Below, one piece after another: positions 1 through 7,124 of a stretch of 11,419 nucleotides of DNA (its first letter is position 1; the number at the start of each line of letters is the position of its first letter). This DNA comes from an uncultured Lachnospiraceae bacterium (GTDB lineage Bacteria; Bacillota; Clostridia; Lachnospirales; Lachnospiraceae). Under the pieces are notes generated by a model. That model was not told the DNA's origin and made no database searches. It worked only from the letters and a program-made list of their open reading frames with translations. The translations under genes were made by a program, and so were the position numbers. The stretch is taken from positions 1-11,419 of the forward strand of contig CALZEZ010000024.1 of the NCBI GenBank assembly GCA_945643825.1. The letters run 5' to 3'.

Positions 1-1
1 T

Positions 2-838
2 ATGAAAAGATTAAGCAGCAAGGTAATGAGTATCGCGATGGTAATGGCAATGGCAGCTACAGTACTGACAGGCTGCGGAGACGCAAAGGCTGACAGTGGT
101 GTTCGTGTAGTCAAGGTCGGAACAGGAAACGGAGCAGCTCCCTTCTGTTATCTGGATGACAATGGAGAAGTAATCGGTTACGACATCGATGTGCTTAAGG
201 AACTGGACAAGAGACTCGAGCAGTACGAATTCGATATTCAGGCAATGGATTTCTCCACTCTGATTGTTTCACTCGATTCCGGGTCTCTGGATATGCTGGC
301 ACATGAGCTTGTAAAATCAGATGCCAGAAAAGAAAAGTACCTGTTCCCGGATCAGTATTATTGTTTAAGCCCGATGGTGCTTGCTGTAAGAGATGACTCC
401 GGAATCACTTCCATGGCAGACATGGCAGGTAAGAGCCTTGACCAGAACCCGAGTGCTTATGAGTATCAGATGCTTCTTGCTTACAATGACGCACATCCCG
501 GAGCAGAGGTCGTTATCAATGCCGTATCCGACCAGACCACAGCCGATGGCTACAAAAAGGTTTCCAACGGACAGGTAGATGCTTCCCTGACCTACAGCGC
601 AACCTTCGCAAGTGTAATGAATGACCTTGATATCGACAACCTCGTTATCACCGATGTTGTTATGTGTGAGGATACCTACATCATGTTCCCGCAGGATGAG
701 GCAGAGCTCTGTAAGGCAGTCAACGATACATTGGTAGAGATGCTAAAGGACGGCACCTTATCTGAGCTTTCAAAGAAATGGTATGATGAAGACGTCTTTT
801 CCCTTTATGCCGATATGATTCAGATTACCGCTGAATAA
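2..838 (+). CDS. Amino-acid ABC transporter substrate-binding lipoprotein
   Basis: This is the extracellular solute receptor of a polar-amino-acid ABC importer, and it hands its ligand to the permease pair encoded just downstream. The 278-residue protein starts with a lipoprotein signal peptide: basic residues near the N-terminus, a hydrophobic stretch at about 9-22, and lipobox LTGC with the lipidated Cys at residue 25. The mature part has the type II periplasmic-binding fold signature (DDNGEVIGYDIDVLKEL near 52-68). It also has the segment AHELVKSDARKEKYLF, whose Arg matches the residue that usually binds the ligand carboxylate. That segment, together with the two-permease layout, recalls cystine/sulfur amino-acid receptors such as Bacillus TcyJ/TcyK. 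This resemblance is from memory, so the ligand is unproven. The ATG lies at the second base of the window, so its ribosome binding site and promoter are outside. The length is normal for the family and the gene appears complete. Confidence 0.93.
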   Translation: MKRLSSKVMSIAMVMAMAATVLTGCGDAKADSGVRVVKVGTGNGAAPFCYLDDNGEVIGYDIDVLKELDKRLEQYEFDIQAMDFSTLIVSLDSGSLDMLAHELVKSDARKEKYLFPDQYYCLSPMVLAVRDDSGITSMADMAGKSLDQNPSAYEYQMLLAYNDAHPGAEVVINAVSDQTTADGYKKVSNGQVDASLTYSATFASVMNDLDIDNLVITDVVMCEDTYIMFPQDEAELCKAVNDTLVEMLKDGTLSELSKKWYDEDVFSLYADMIQITAE

Positions 839-899
839 GAGAACAGCGAATCGTACAGGCAAAGGAACAGACCCGAAATAAGAATGAAGTACAAAGAGG

Positions 900-946
900 T
901 ACTGACAGGATGAAGCAGAGGGCTTCCCTGTCAGTATTTCTATTTT
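900..946 (+). terminator. Intercistronic hairpin with T-rich tail, probable leaky terminator
   Basis: TACTGACAGG (900-909) pairs perfectly with CCTGTCAGTA (927-936). Inside it, GAAGC (912-916) pairs with GCTTC (922-926) across a two-base AT bulge, leaving loop AGAGG. TTTCTATTTT follows at 937-946. This fits an intrinsic terminator lying between the binding protein and the first permease. The downstream importer genes show no clear promoter of their own, so partial read-through, giving more binding protein than membrane components, is the likeliest role. It could also stabilise the 3' end of the upstream message. Confidence 0.78.
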
Positions 947-952
947 GGAAAG

Positions 953-960
953 AGAGAGGA
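953..960 (+). promoter_or_regulatory. Ribosome binding site deciding the first permease start
   Basis: AGAGAGGA ends five bases before the ATG at 966. An in-frame TTG at 945 has no such site and lies in the T-rich tail of the hairpin, so 966 is chosen as the start. Confidence 0.75.
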
Positions 961-965
961 AGCCT

Positions 966-1661
966 ATGAATTTAGCAGCGATACCAAGTTATTTTCCCAA
1001 ACTGATGACCGCGTTTCCTGTGACCATCCGAATCACAGTAGAAAGTGTTATTTTTTCACTTTTGATCGGTGCACTGGTATCGGTTGGATCCCTGAGCAAG
1101 AACAAAGCGATAGCTGGAATTGCCAAAGGATATATCGCATTTATGCGTGGTATTCCGACGCTGATTCTGATTTTCCTGCTATATCTCGGACTTCCCCAGG
1201 TTATGAAACGAATTGGGATCAACATGCAGGGAATAAGCACCATCACCTATATTATTGCAACCTTGTCCTTAAGCACATCGGCCAATATGGCAGAGATGAT
1301 GAGGGCATCCTATCTGGCTGTGAATAAGGGACAGCTGGAGGCCGCATACAGCGTGGGAATGACATTTCGGACAGCGTTTCGCAGAATCATTTTCCCCCAG
1401 GCGTTCGGCATTGCAATACCGACATTAGGAAACAACATCATTATGATGTTTAAGGAAACATCACTTGCCTTCACGGTAGGTGTCATAGATCTCCTGGGCA
1501 AAGGCAGAGCCATCTCTTCGGCAAGCTACGGCTCCAACAGACTTGAGGTATATATTGCTTGCGGAATTATTTTCTGGCTGTGCGTTCTGATCCTCGAGAG
1601 GGTGACAAAATTCACAGAGAACATTTACACCAGAGGCCGCAAACAGGCCACCGCAAAATAA
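966..1661 (+). CDS. Amino-acid ABC transporter permease (first of two)
   Basis: This is a membrane-spanning subunit of the importer. The HisM/GlnP-family protein of about 231 residues has several hydrophobic helices, including an N-terminal span after FPVTIRITVES, a central span next to the FMRGIPTLI motif, and a C-terminal span at ACGIIFWLCVLIL. The cytoplasmic EAA loop that docks the ATPase is plain to see: GQLEAAYSVGMT followed by RRIIFPQAFGIAIP. The MRGxP motif and loop are typical of polar-amino-acid permeases. The second permease downstream is homologous but clearly different in sequence, so the channel is probably a heterodimer, as in HisQM or TcyLM. The gene lies 127 bases after the binding protein, beyond a hairpin, and 33 bases before the second permease. 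Start ATG 966 is supported by its ribosome binding site; TTG 945 would add seven residues. Confidence 0.92.
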   Translation: MNLAAIPSYFPKLMTAFPVTIRITVESVIFSLLIGALVSVGSLSKNKAIAGIAKGYIAFMRGIPTLILIFLLYLGLPQVMKRIGINMQGISTITYIIATLSLSTSANMAEMMRASYLAVNKGQLEAAYSVGMTFRTAFRRIIFPQAFGIAIPTLGNNIIMMFKETSLAFTVGVIDLLGKGRAISSASYGSNRLEVYIACGIIFWLCVLILERVTKFTENIYTRGRKQATAK

Positions 1662-1682
1662 ACCGGTGTGGCAACACACAAA

Positions 1683-1689
1683 AAGGAGG
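1683..1689 (+). promoter_or_regulatory. Ribosome binding site deciding the second permease start
   Basis: AAGGAGG ends five bases before ATG 1695, a near-consensus arrangement. The alternative in-frame GTG at 1668 would place this site inside the coding region, so 1695 is preferred. Confidence 0.8.
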
Positions 1690-1694
1690 CAATT

Positions 1695-2399
1695 ATGGAT
1701 TTTCCGTTTATGCTACAGGCTTTGCCGGAAATCATCAAAGCGATTCCGGTCACATTTTTCATGGCGGTGGCAGCGACAGCCGTAGGCTGGATCTTAGGTC
1801 TGTTCATCGCACTCATCCGCAGAGCAAAAACACCGGGAATCTCTCAGGTTCTTGCTGTGTTCGTCTCTTTTATGAGAGGTGTTCCGCTCGTCATTTTGCT
1901 TTACATAGCATATTATGCACTGCCTACGATGATTTACAGCTATGGCTTAAGCATCGGACGGGAGATTGACGTATCCGGTGTTCCCGCTATTCTCTACGCC
2001 ATAACAGCACTGGTGTTAGACCAGGCGGCCTACTCCTCGGAGATCTTCCGCTCAGCGCTCGGTTCCGTCGACGAAGGTCAGCTTGAGGCAGCGTATTCCG
2101 TCGGAATGACGAAGACACAGGCAATGATCCGTATCATTCTTCCGCAGGCGTTTGCTGTGGCAGTACCGAACCTTGGCGGACTATTTGTCGGACTCGTAAA
2201 GGGAACCAGCCTTGCTTACTACGTCGGTGTCTATGAGATTACGGCTACGGCACAGCTGCTTGCACTGCCGAAGCTAAACTACATTGAAGCGTACATCATG
2301 ACCACCGTGATCTACGAGGTGATCAGTATTATCTTTAATAAAGTATTTAATGTCGCTGAGAACTCTCTTAAGAGGTTCCGTGGCGTAGCAACAGCGTAA
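1695..2399 (+). CDS. Amino-acid ABC transporter permease (second of two)
   Basis: This is the partner membrane subunit of the importer, about 234 residues. It carries the same family marks as the first permease: hydrophobic helices beginning near residue 15 (PVTFFMAVAATAVGWILGLF), the FMRGVPLVIL motif, and the EAA docking loop GQLEAAYSVGMT followed by RIILPQAFAVAVPNLGG. The GQLEAAYSVGMT segment is identical in both permeases while the surrounding sequence differs. This fits two old paralogues that both contact the same ATPase, rather than a recent duplication. The gene sits 33 bases after the first permease and 29 bases before the ATPase, so co-transcription is expected. The start is set by the AAGGAGG site at 1683-1689; starting at GTG 1668 would add nine residues. 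Confidence 0.92.
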   Translation: MDFPFMLQALPEIIKAIPVTFFMAVAATAVGWILGLFIALIRRAKTPGISQVLAVFVSFMRGVPLVILLYIAYYALPTMIYSYGLSIGREIDVSGVPAILYAITALVLDQAAYSSEIFRSALGSVDEGQLEAAYSVGMTKTQAMIRIILPQAFAVAVPNLGGLFVGLVKGTSLAYYVGVYEITATAQLLALPKLNYIEAYIMTTVIYEVISIIFNKVFNVAENSLKRFRGVATA

Positions 2400-2428
2400 G
2401 ATGAGGAACCATAGAAAGGAGAACGAAT

Positions 2429-3181
2429 ATGGCAAAAGTGGAATTGACCAATATTCACAAATCATTTGGCGATAACCACATCCTTAAGGGAGTGGACATG
2501 AGCATTGAGGAAGGTGAGGTTGTCGTAATCCTCGGACCCTCCGGTTCGGGAAAAACCACTCTTCTTCGCACCATCAACTTTCTGGATGCAGCCGACGAAG
2601 GAAGCGTCAGCGTCAGCGGCTTTAAGGTAGACTGCAAGAAACACAGAAAATCGGAGATCATCGAGCTTAGAAGAAAAACAGCGATGGTATTTCAGAACTA
2701 TAATCTGTTTGCCAACAAGACGATTTTAGAGAACGTGATGGAAGCTCTCGTTACCGTGAAGAAGTACAACAAAAAGGATGCCGAGAAGGCTGCCATAGAG
2801 ATTCTCGCCAAGGTTGGACTCGGTGAGGACAGACTGCATTTCTATCCGTCACAGCTCTCCGGCGGACAGCAGCAGCGTGCAGGAATTGCGCGGGCACTGA
2901 TTCTCAATCCGGATGTCATTCTCTTTGATGAACCTACCTCGGCGCTCGATCCCGAGCTTGTCGGAGAGGTGCTTCAGACGATCAAGGCCGTTGCGCAGAC
3001 CGGAATCACGATGATCGTAGTTACCCACGAAATCGCCTTCGCCAAGGAGGTGGCGTCCAGAGTTATCTTCATGGAGGGCGGCAAGATTGTGGAACAGGGG
3101 CCTCCCGAGGAGATTCTTGTTCATCCGCAGGAAGCGCGCACGAAGGAATTTTTGAATCGTATCATCAATACCAATGCTTGA
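2429..3181 (+). CDS. Amino-acid ABC transporter ATP-binding protein
   Basis: This is the cytoplasmic ATPase that powers the importer, 250 residues, the usual length for GlnQ/HisP/TcyN-type proteins. All nucleotide-binding elements are present: Walker [10 protein letters not shown] at 36-44, Q-loop Gln near 89 (MVFQNYNLF), signature LSGGQQQR at 143-150, Walker B VILFDEP at 163-169 followed by the D-loop SALD, and switch His at 200 (VVTHE). The MVFQNYNLF and [25 protein letters not shown] wording is characteristic of the polar-amino-acid subfamily. No residue needed for catalysis appears to be missing. AAAGGAG a few bases upstream supports ATG 2429. The next gene, the ammonium channel fusion, starts 36 bases downstream with no terminator visible between, which ties it to the same message. 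Confidence 0.95.
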   Translation: MAKVELTNIHKSFGDNHILKGVDMSIEEGEVVVILGPSGSGKTTLLRTINFLDAADEGSVSVSGFKVDCKKHRKSEIIELRRKTAMVFQNYNLFANKTILENVMEALVTVKKYNKKDAEKAAIEILAKVGLGEDRLHFYPSQLSGGQQQRAGIARALILNPDVILFDEPTSALDPELVGEVLQTIKAVAQTGITMIVVTHEIAFAKEVASRVIFMEGGKIVEQGPPEEILVHPQEARTKEFLNRIINTNA

Positions 3182-3217
3182 TAGAAATACTCATAGTACA
3201 ACGAAAGGGGTAAAAAT

Positions 3218-4936
3218 ATGTCAGCAGTAAATACAATATGGGTGCTGCTCGGTGCAGCCTTAGTATTCTTTATGCAGGCCGGTTTTGCGATGGTAGAGGC
3301 CGGTTTTACCAGAGCCAAGAACTCCGGTAACATCATTATGAAGAATCTGATTGACTTAAGCATCGGAACTCCTCTTTACTGGTTCCTCGGCTTTGGCTTT
3401 ATGTTTGGCTCATCAGGTCTTGTGTTTGGAGGCGTCGACTTCTTTATTCACGGAAACTATGATGCCGTACTTCCCGCCGGTGTTCCCCTCTGGGCATTTG
3501 TTGCGTTTCAAACCGTATTCTGTGCCACGAGCGCGACCATCGTATCCGGGGCGATGGCAGAGAGAACAAAATTCTCTGCTTATTGCATCTATTCCGCAGT
3601 GATTTCACTTTTTATCTATCCGGTCTCCGGACACTGGATCTGGGGCGGCGGCTTCCTTGCACAGCTTGGCTTCCACGACTTTGCAGGCTCCACGGCAGTA
3701 CATCTTGTCGGCGGTGCGGCAGCAGTCATCGGGGCCTGGATGCTTGGACCCCGTATCGGTAAGTATGGCAAGGACGGCACCCCCAAGGCGATTCTTGGAC
3801 ATAACATCACGATCGGTGCTCTCGGCGTATTCATTCTCTGGTTTGCATGGTTTGGCTTCAATGCCTGCTCCACCCTGTCCATGGAGGGTGATGCGATCGA
3901 GGCGGCCGGAATTATCTTCATGAACACCAACATGGCAGCAACCGTGGCGGTTGTGACGACCATGCTCTTTACATGGATTCGTTATAAAAAACCCGATGTT
4001 TCCATGACCTTAAACGGTGCGTTGGCAGGTCTCGTTGCCATCACGGCAGGCTGCGATCAGGTATCCCCCTTCGGAGCAGCCTGTATCGGCGTGATCGCAG
4101 GAATCGCAGTGGTTCTTGCAACAGAGTTTATTGATCACAGGTTAAAAATTGACGACCCGGTTGGCGCAATCAGCGTACACGGCGTATGCGGAGCACTGGG
4201 AACCATACTGACAGGATTCTTCTCGACCACGCAGGGCCTGTTCTATGGAAAAGGAACACACTTTTTCCTGATTCAGCTTCTCGGTGTGGCAGTCGTAATC
4301 CTCTGGGTGACGTTATCGATGCTTCTCGTATTCTTCCTGATCGATAAGACCGTCGGACTTCGTGTTTCCGAGCGGGAGGAGATCGAAGGACTCGACTCCA
4401 CAGAGCACGGACTTGCCAATGCATATGCAGACTTTCTTCCCAATTTCCACACCGACAGTCTCACAGGACATGTTGATAACGTGCTTGGCGTGAAGAAGCC
4501 TGTGAAAAACATTCCGGTGGATGAAGCAATCCCGGTAAGCCGTGCAGAGAAGGAAGCATTCGATGCAAAGGGCGGCGTTATCACCAAGGTCGAAGTTATC
4601 ATGAAGCAGTCCCGTTTCGAAAAATTCAAGGAAGCGATGAACGCAATCGGGGTCACCGGCATGACGGTTTCCCAGGTACTCGGCTGTGGTGTACAGAAGG
4701 GTGCGACAGAATACTACAGAGGCTCTGCGGTCGACATGAATCTGCTGCCTAAGGTGAAGGTAGAGATTGTTGTAGCCAAGGTTCCTGTGGAGGACGTTGT
4801 GAGAGCAGCACGCCAGTCCCTCTATACCGGACATATCGGAGACGGAAAGATCTTCATCTATGACCTCAGGGATTCGGTGAAGGTTCGTACCGGCGAGACC
4901 GGCTATGATGCGCTCCAGGGCGTAGATGATTTGTAG
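3218..4936 (+). CDS. amt: Ammonium channel (Amt) fused to a C-terminal PII (GlnB/GlnK-type) domain
   Basis: The 572-residue protein joins an ammonium channel (about 1-390) to a PII signalling domain (about 452-568) through a linker of roughly 60 residues. In the Amt part, FAMVEAGF (23-30) opens the family pattern. Asp154 (FHDFAGSTAVH) and the paired pore histidines His162 (AVHLVGG) and His321 (SVHGVCG) are all present, so conduction is expected. The PII part starts at GGVITKVEVI. It keeps the T-loop frame (QKGATEYYRG, LPKVKVEI) and the ATP-binding TGHIGDGKIFIYD and VRTGE motifs. Aligned by eye with E. coli GlnB, the uridylylated Tyr51 position is Val505 and Arg38 is Val492, so control by tyrosine uridylylation is unlikely. 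By analogy with GlnK on AmtB, the domain probably plugs or gates its own trimeric pore according to ATP/ADP and 2-oxoglutarate. GAAAGGGG upstream supports ATG 3218. Co-location with an amino-acid importer suggests a nitrogen-handling role. Confidence 0.94.
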   Translation: MSAVNTIWVLLGAALVFFMQAGFAMVEAGFTRAKNSGNIIMKNLIDLSIGTPLYWFLGFGFMFGSSGLVFGGVDFFIHGNYDAVLPAGVPLWAFVAFQTVFCATSATIVSGAMAERTKFSAYCIYSAVISLFIYPVSGHWIWGGGFLAQLGFHDFAGSTAVHLVGGAAAVIGAWMLGPRIGKYGKDGTPKAILGHNITIGALGVFILWFAWFGFNACSTLSMEGDAIEAAGIIFMNTNMAATVAVVTTMLFTWIRYKKPDVSMTLNGALAGLVAITAGCDQVSPFGAACIGVIAGIAVVLATEFIDHRLKIDDPVGAISVHGVCGALGTILTGFFSTTQGLFYGKGTHFFLIQLLGVAVVILWVTLSMLLVFFLIDKTVGLRVSEREEIEGLDSTEHGLANAYADFLPNFHTDSLTGHVDNVLGVKKPVKNIPVDEAIPVSRAEKEAFDAKGGVITKVEVIMKQSRFEKFKEAMNAIGVTGMTVSQVLGCGVQKGATEYYRGSAVDMNLLPKVKVEIVVAKVPVEDVVRAARQSLYTGHIGDGKIFIYDLRDSVKVRTGETGYDALQGVDDL

Positions 4937-4940
4937 AAAA

Positions 4941-4945
4941 GAGGA
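4941..4945 (+). promoter_or_regulatory. Ribosome binding site deciding the dehydrogenase start
   Basis: GAGGA sits seven bases before ATG 4953. An in-frame ATG at 4926 overlaps the end of the amt-PII gene and would place this site inside the coding region; the family's usual N-terminus (MKVVV...) also fits 4953. Confidence 0.65.
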
Positions 4946-4952
4946 TGATTCG

Positions 4953-5954
4953 ATGAAGGTTGTTGTTTGTCAGGGGAACCCGATTGGAGGCTCCCCCTCC
5001 AGAGAGGCATTGCTTGCCTGCTGGAAGGAGCAGTTTGCCGACTGCCCGGATCTGGAGGTCATTTATAAAGAAGGCTTTACCTATGAGAATTTTGATGCCA
5101 TTGCCGAGGATGCCGATGCGCTTCTCGGAGTATGGATTCGGGATGGTTATTATAATGAAGACTTTTTTAAGGCGCACCCGAAGCTAAAATATCTTGCTTC
5201 CTTTGCCCATGGCTTTGGCAAGATTGACAGGGAGGCGGCGCATAAATATGGTGTGACATTCACCAACACAATTTACGGAGATATGACGATTGCTCAGTTT
5301 GCGATGGCACTGCTCCTTGATATCTGCCACGATGTCAGACGGGAGGCAGAAGCCTATAAGGAAGCGGTGAGAGAAGGCCATGTCACCGGACTTCCGGGCG
5401 GCGTCCGCGTACAGGGCAGACAGATTGAGCTGTACGAAAAGACGATAGGAATCCTCGGACTTGGCGCAATCGGTTTATGGATGGCGAGAATGGCAGCCGG
5501 TTTTGGCATGAAGGTCATCGCCTATTCCAGACACAAAAAAACCGGTCCCGAATACGATTTTATCGAGCAGGTTTCTCTGGACGAGCTCTATGAGAGAAGT
5601 GATGTGATTTCGATTCACTGTCCTGCTACGGACGAGACAGCAGGAATGATCAACAAGGAATCGATTGCAAAGATGAAGGATGGCGTCATTCTGATCAACA
5701 CGGCAAGAGGCGTCATCATCAACGAGCCGGATCTGGTGGATGCCCTAAACAGCGGCAAAGTGTACGCGGCAGGGCTTGACGTCGTATGTGATGAACCCTT
5801 AGACCACTACATCCCTCTGATGGATTGTCCGAATGCGGTGATTACCCCACACATTGCATGGGCACCGGAGGAGACGAGATACCGCACGATCCGCATCGCG
5901 GCACAGAATTTCAAGAACTGGAGAGACGGACATCCGACCAGCGTTGTGAGTTAA
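4953..5954 (+). CDS. D-2-hydroxyacid dehydrogenase, glycerate/hydroxypyruvate-reductase-like
   Basis: A 333-residue cytoplasmic oxidoreductase of the D-isomer-specific 2-hydroxyacid dehydrogenase family, which interconverts 2-oxoacids and D-2-hydroxyacids. The catalytic trio is visible: Arg252 (NTARGVIINE), Glu281 (VVCDEPL) and His300 (VITPHIAWAPEETR). The nucleotide-binding loop is GLGAIG at 169-174. The end of the second Rossmann strand reads AYSRHKK rather than carrying the acidic residue usual in NAD-specific enzymes. By analogy with GRHPR/GhrA enzymes, this suggests NADP(H) preference. The HIAWAPEETR wording is closer to glycerate dehydrogenase than to lactate dehydrogenase, but substrate cannot be read from sequence. 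The gene starts 16 bases after amt-PII and is followed 46 bases later by two PLP enzymes. Those could supply the 2-oxoacid (for example hydroxypyruvate or pyruvate) that it reduces. Confidence 0.88.
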   Translation: MKVVVCQGNPIGGSPSREALLACWKEQFADCPDLEVIYKEGFTYENFDAIAEDADALLGVWIRDGYYNEDFFKAHPKLKYLASFAHGFGKIDREAAHKYGVTFTNTIYGDMTIAQFAMALLLDICHDVRREAEAYKEAVREGHVTGLPGGVRVQGRQIELYEKTIGILGLGAIGLWMARMAAGFGMKVIAYSRHKKTGPEYDFIEQVSLDELYERSDVISIHCPATDETAGMINKESIAKMKDGVILINTARGVIINEPDLVDALNSGKVYAAGLDVVCDEPLDHYIPLMDCPNAVITPHIAWAPEETRYRTIRIAAQNFKNWRDGHPTSVVS

Positions 5955-5972
5955 GTGACATTTGCAACACAC

Positions 5973-5978
5973 TATAAT
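5973..5978 (+). promoter_or_regulatory. Possible internal -10 element
   Basis: A perfect TATAAT lies 22 bases before the start of the HisC-like gene. No good -35 is correctly spaced: GTGACA at 5955-5960 leaves only 12 bases and TTGTGA at 5944-5949 leaves 23. It may be a weak internal promoter for the last two genes of the cluster, or chance. Confidence 0.25.
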
Positions 5979-6000
5979 ATAGAAGAGAGAGGACAAAACC

Positions 6001-7092
6001 ATGGATCTGAACAGTATTTTAAGTGAAGCAGTCATCAAGAAACCCCAGTCAAAAAGAGCCAGCAGCAACTTTACGATGGACATCAATAAGCTGCGCCGCA
6101 TGGGCTTAAATGAAAATGTCTATGGTATGGCTCCCGGCGTTCTCAAGGTATACGAGGAGGAGGCAAAGCACGGAAATCTCTATGGCGATTTCGGCGGAGG
6201 TCCCTTAAAGCAAGCGCTTGCCGAGTTTTATGGAGGAGGTCTTACTCCTGACAACTTTGATTGTGGCGCAGGCTCCTCTGCAATGATCGAGAAGCTGGGA
6301 GGAACCTTCTTAAATCCGGGCGATGAAGTGCTGATGTGTCCCACGTTTGCGGCGTTTATCGACATGGCAACCATCCGTATGGCGGTTCCGGTGATTGTCC
6401 CGTTAAAGGAAGATAAGGGCTACGACCTTGATGCACTGGCAGAAGCGGTCACACCCAAAACAAAGATGATCATCGTCACCAATCCCAACAACCCGACCGG
6501 TCAGTGCCTGAAGGAAAAGGAATTGCTTGCGTTTATTGAGAAAATCCCGAAAAATGTGGTGATTGCTTTTGATGAGGCATATCTGGAGTACTCCGATGAC
6601 CCGGAGGTGAAGTCCATGTATCCGCTTATTAAAAAGATGCCGGATCGACCGATTGTGGTGCAGAAGACCTTCTCCAAATATTACGGCATGGCAGGTGTCC
6701 GAATCGGTTATGCCATGGCGGCAGAAGAGATCATTGCGAAGATGCGCACGGTTCCCGGCAGCAGTCTCAACCGCCCCGGTATGTACGCAGCGATTCAGGC
6801 ACTCAAGGAGCAGGAATATTATAAGGAAGCCTGTGCGAAGATCATCGCCGGCAGAACCTATATCCAGGACGAGCTGACGAAGCTTGGCGTCACGGTATAT
6901 CCGAGCCACACGAACTTCATCCTGTTTGACGCACACAGGGATTATACGAAGGTCAGAGAGATGCTGATCGAGCGAGGCATTCTGATCAATAACCCCATGC
7001 TCAACAGAGTATCGGTAAGTACGAAAGAGGACAACGAATACTTTATCGAGTGCATGAAGGAGATTCTTGAAATCCTTCCTGTAATAGAGTAG
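6001..7092 (+). CDS. Class I/II pyridoxal-phosphate aminotransferase, histidinol-phosphate aminotransferase-like
   Basis: A 363-residue fold-type I PLP enzyme most like HisC. It shows the HisC-type N-terminus GLNENVYG (35-42) and substrate-loop Tyr61 in GNLYGDFGG. It also has NPNNPTG at 161-167, the cofactor-binding DEAYLEY at 191-197, Schiff-base Lys226 in TFSKYYGMAGVRIGYA, and the C-terminal RVSVSTKEDN containing the carboxylate-binding Arg. All residues expected for transamination are present. No other histidine-biosynthesis gene is nearby. The neighbours are an amino-acid importer, a hydroxyacid dehydrogenase and a second PLP enzyme, so it may instead transaminate an imported amino acid, or another substrate such as an aromatic amino acid. 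The name hisC is therefore withheld. AGAGAGGA upstream supports ATG 6001. The C-S lyase gene begins 32 bases after its stop. Confidence 0.88.
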   Translation: MDLNSILSEAVIKKPQSKRASSNFTMDINKLRRMGLNENVYGMAPGVLKVYEEEAKHGNLYGDFGGGPLKQALAEFYGGGLTPDNFDCGAGSSAMIEKLGGTFLNPGDEVLMCPTFAAFIDMATIRMAVPVIVPLKEDKGYDLDALAEAVTPKTKMIIVTNPNNPTGQCLKEKELLAFIEKIPKNVVIAFDEAYLEYSDDPEVKSMYPLIKKMPDRPIVVQKTFSKYYGMAGVRIGYAMAAEEIIAKMRTVPGSSLNRPGMYAAIQALKEQEYYKEACAKIIAGRTYIQDELTKLGVTVYPSHTNFILFDAHRDYTKVREMLIERGILINNPMLNRVSVSTKEDNEYFIECMKEILEILPVIE

Positions 7093-7110
7093 TGTAAAGA
7101 AAGAGCTTGA

Positions 7111-7117
7111 TTGGAGG
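7111..7117 (+). promoter_or_regulatory. Ribosome binding site deciding the MalY/PatB-like start
   Basis: TTGGAGG lies seven bases before ATG 7125. A TTG start at 7107 in the same frame would put the site inside the gene, so 7125 is taken. Confidence 0.75.
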
Positions 7118-7124
7118 CCAACCT

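Noticed and set aside
1559..1969. 136-codon open frame on the + strand across the two permeases
   Set aside because: It overlaps the end of one and the start of the other strongly supported permease in another frame, and its protein shows no recognisable family pattern.
4313..4834. 173-codon open frame on the - strand
   Set aside because: It is antisense to the Amt-PII gene, rich in Cys and His as expected of a shadow frame, and lacks any family motif.
4926..4952. Upstream ATG giving the dehydrogenase nine extra residues and overlapping the amt-PII stop
   Set aside because: The GAGGA site and family alignment favour ATG 4953; the upstream ATG has no evident ribosome binding site. It cannot be excluded entirely.
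5955..5978. GTGACA ... TATAAT as a standard promoter before the HisC-like gene
   Set aside because: The spacer is only 12 bases, too short for a normal sigma-70-type promoter; the -10 alone is kept as a low-confidence site.
6403..6936. 177-codon open frame on the - strand
   Set aside because: It lies wholly inside the HisC-like gene on the opposite strand and has no motif or plausible operon context.
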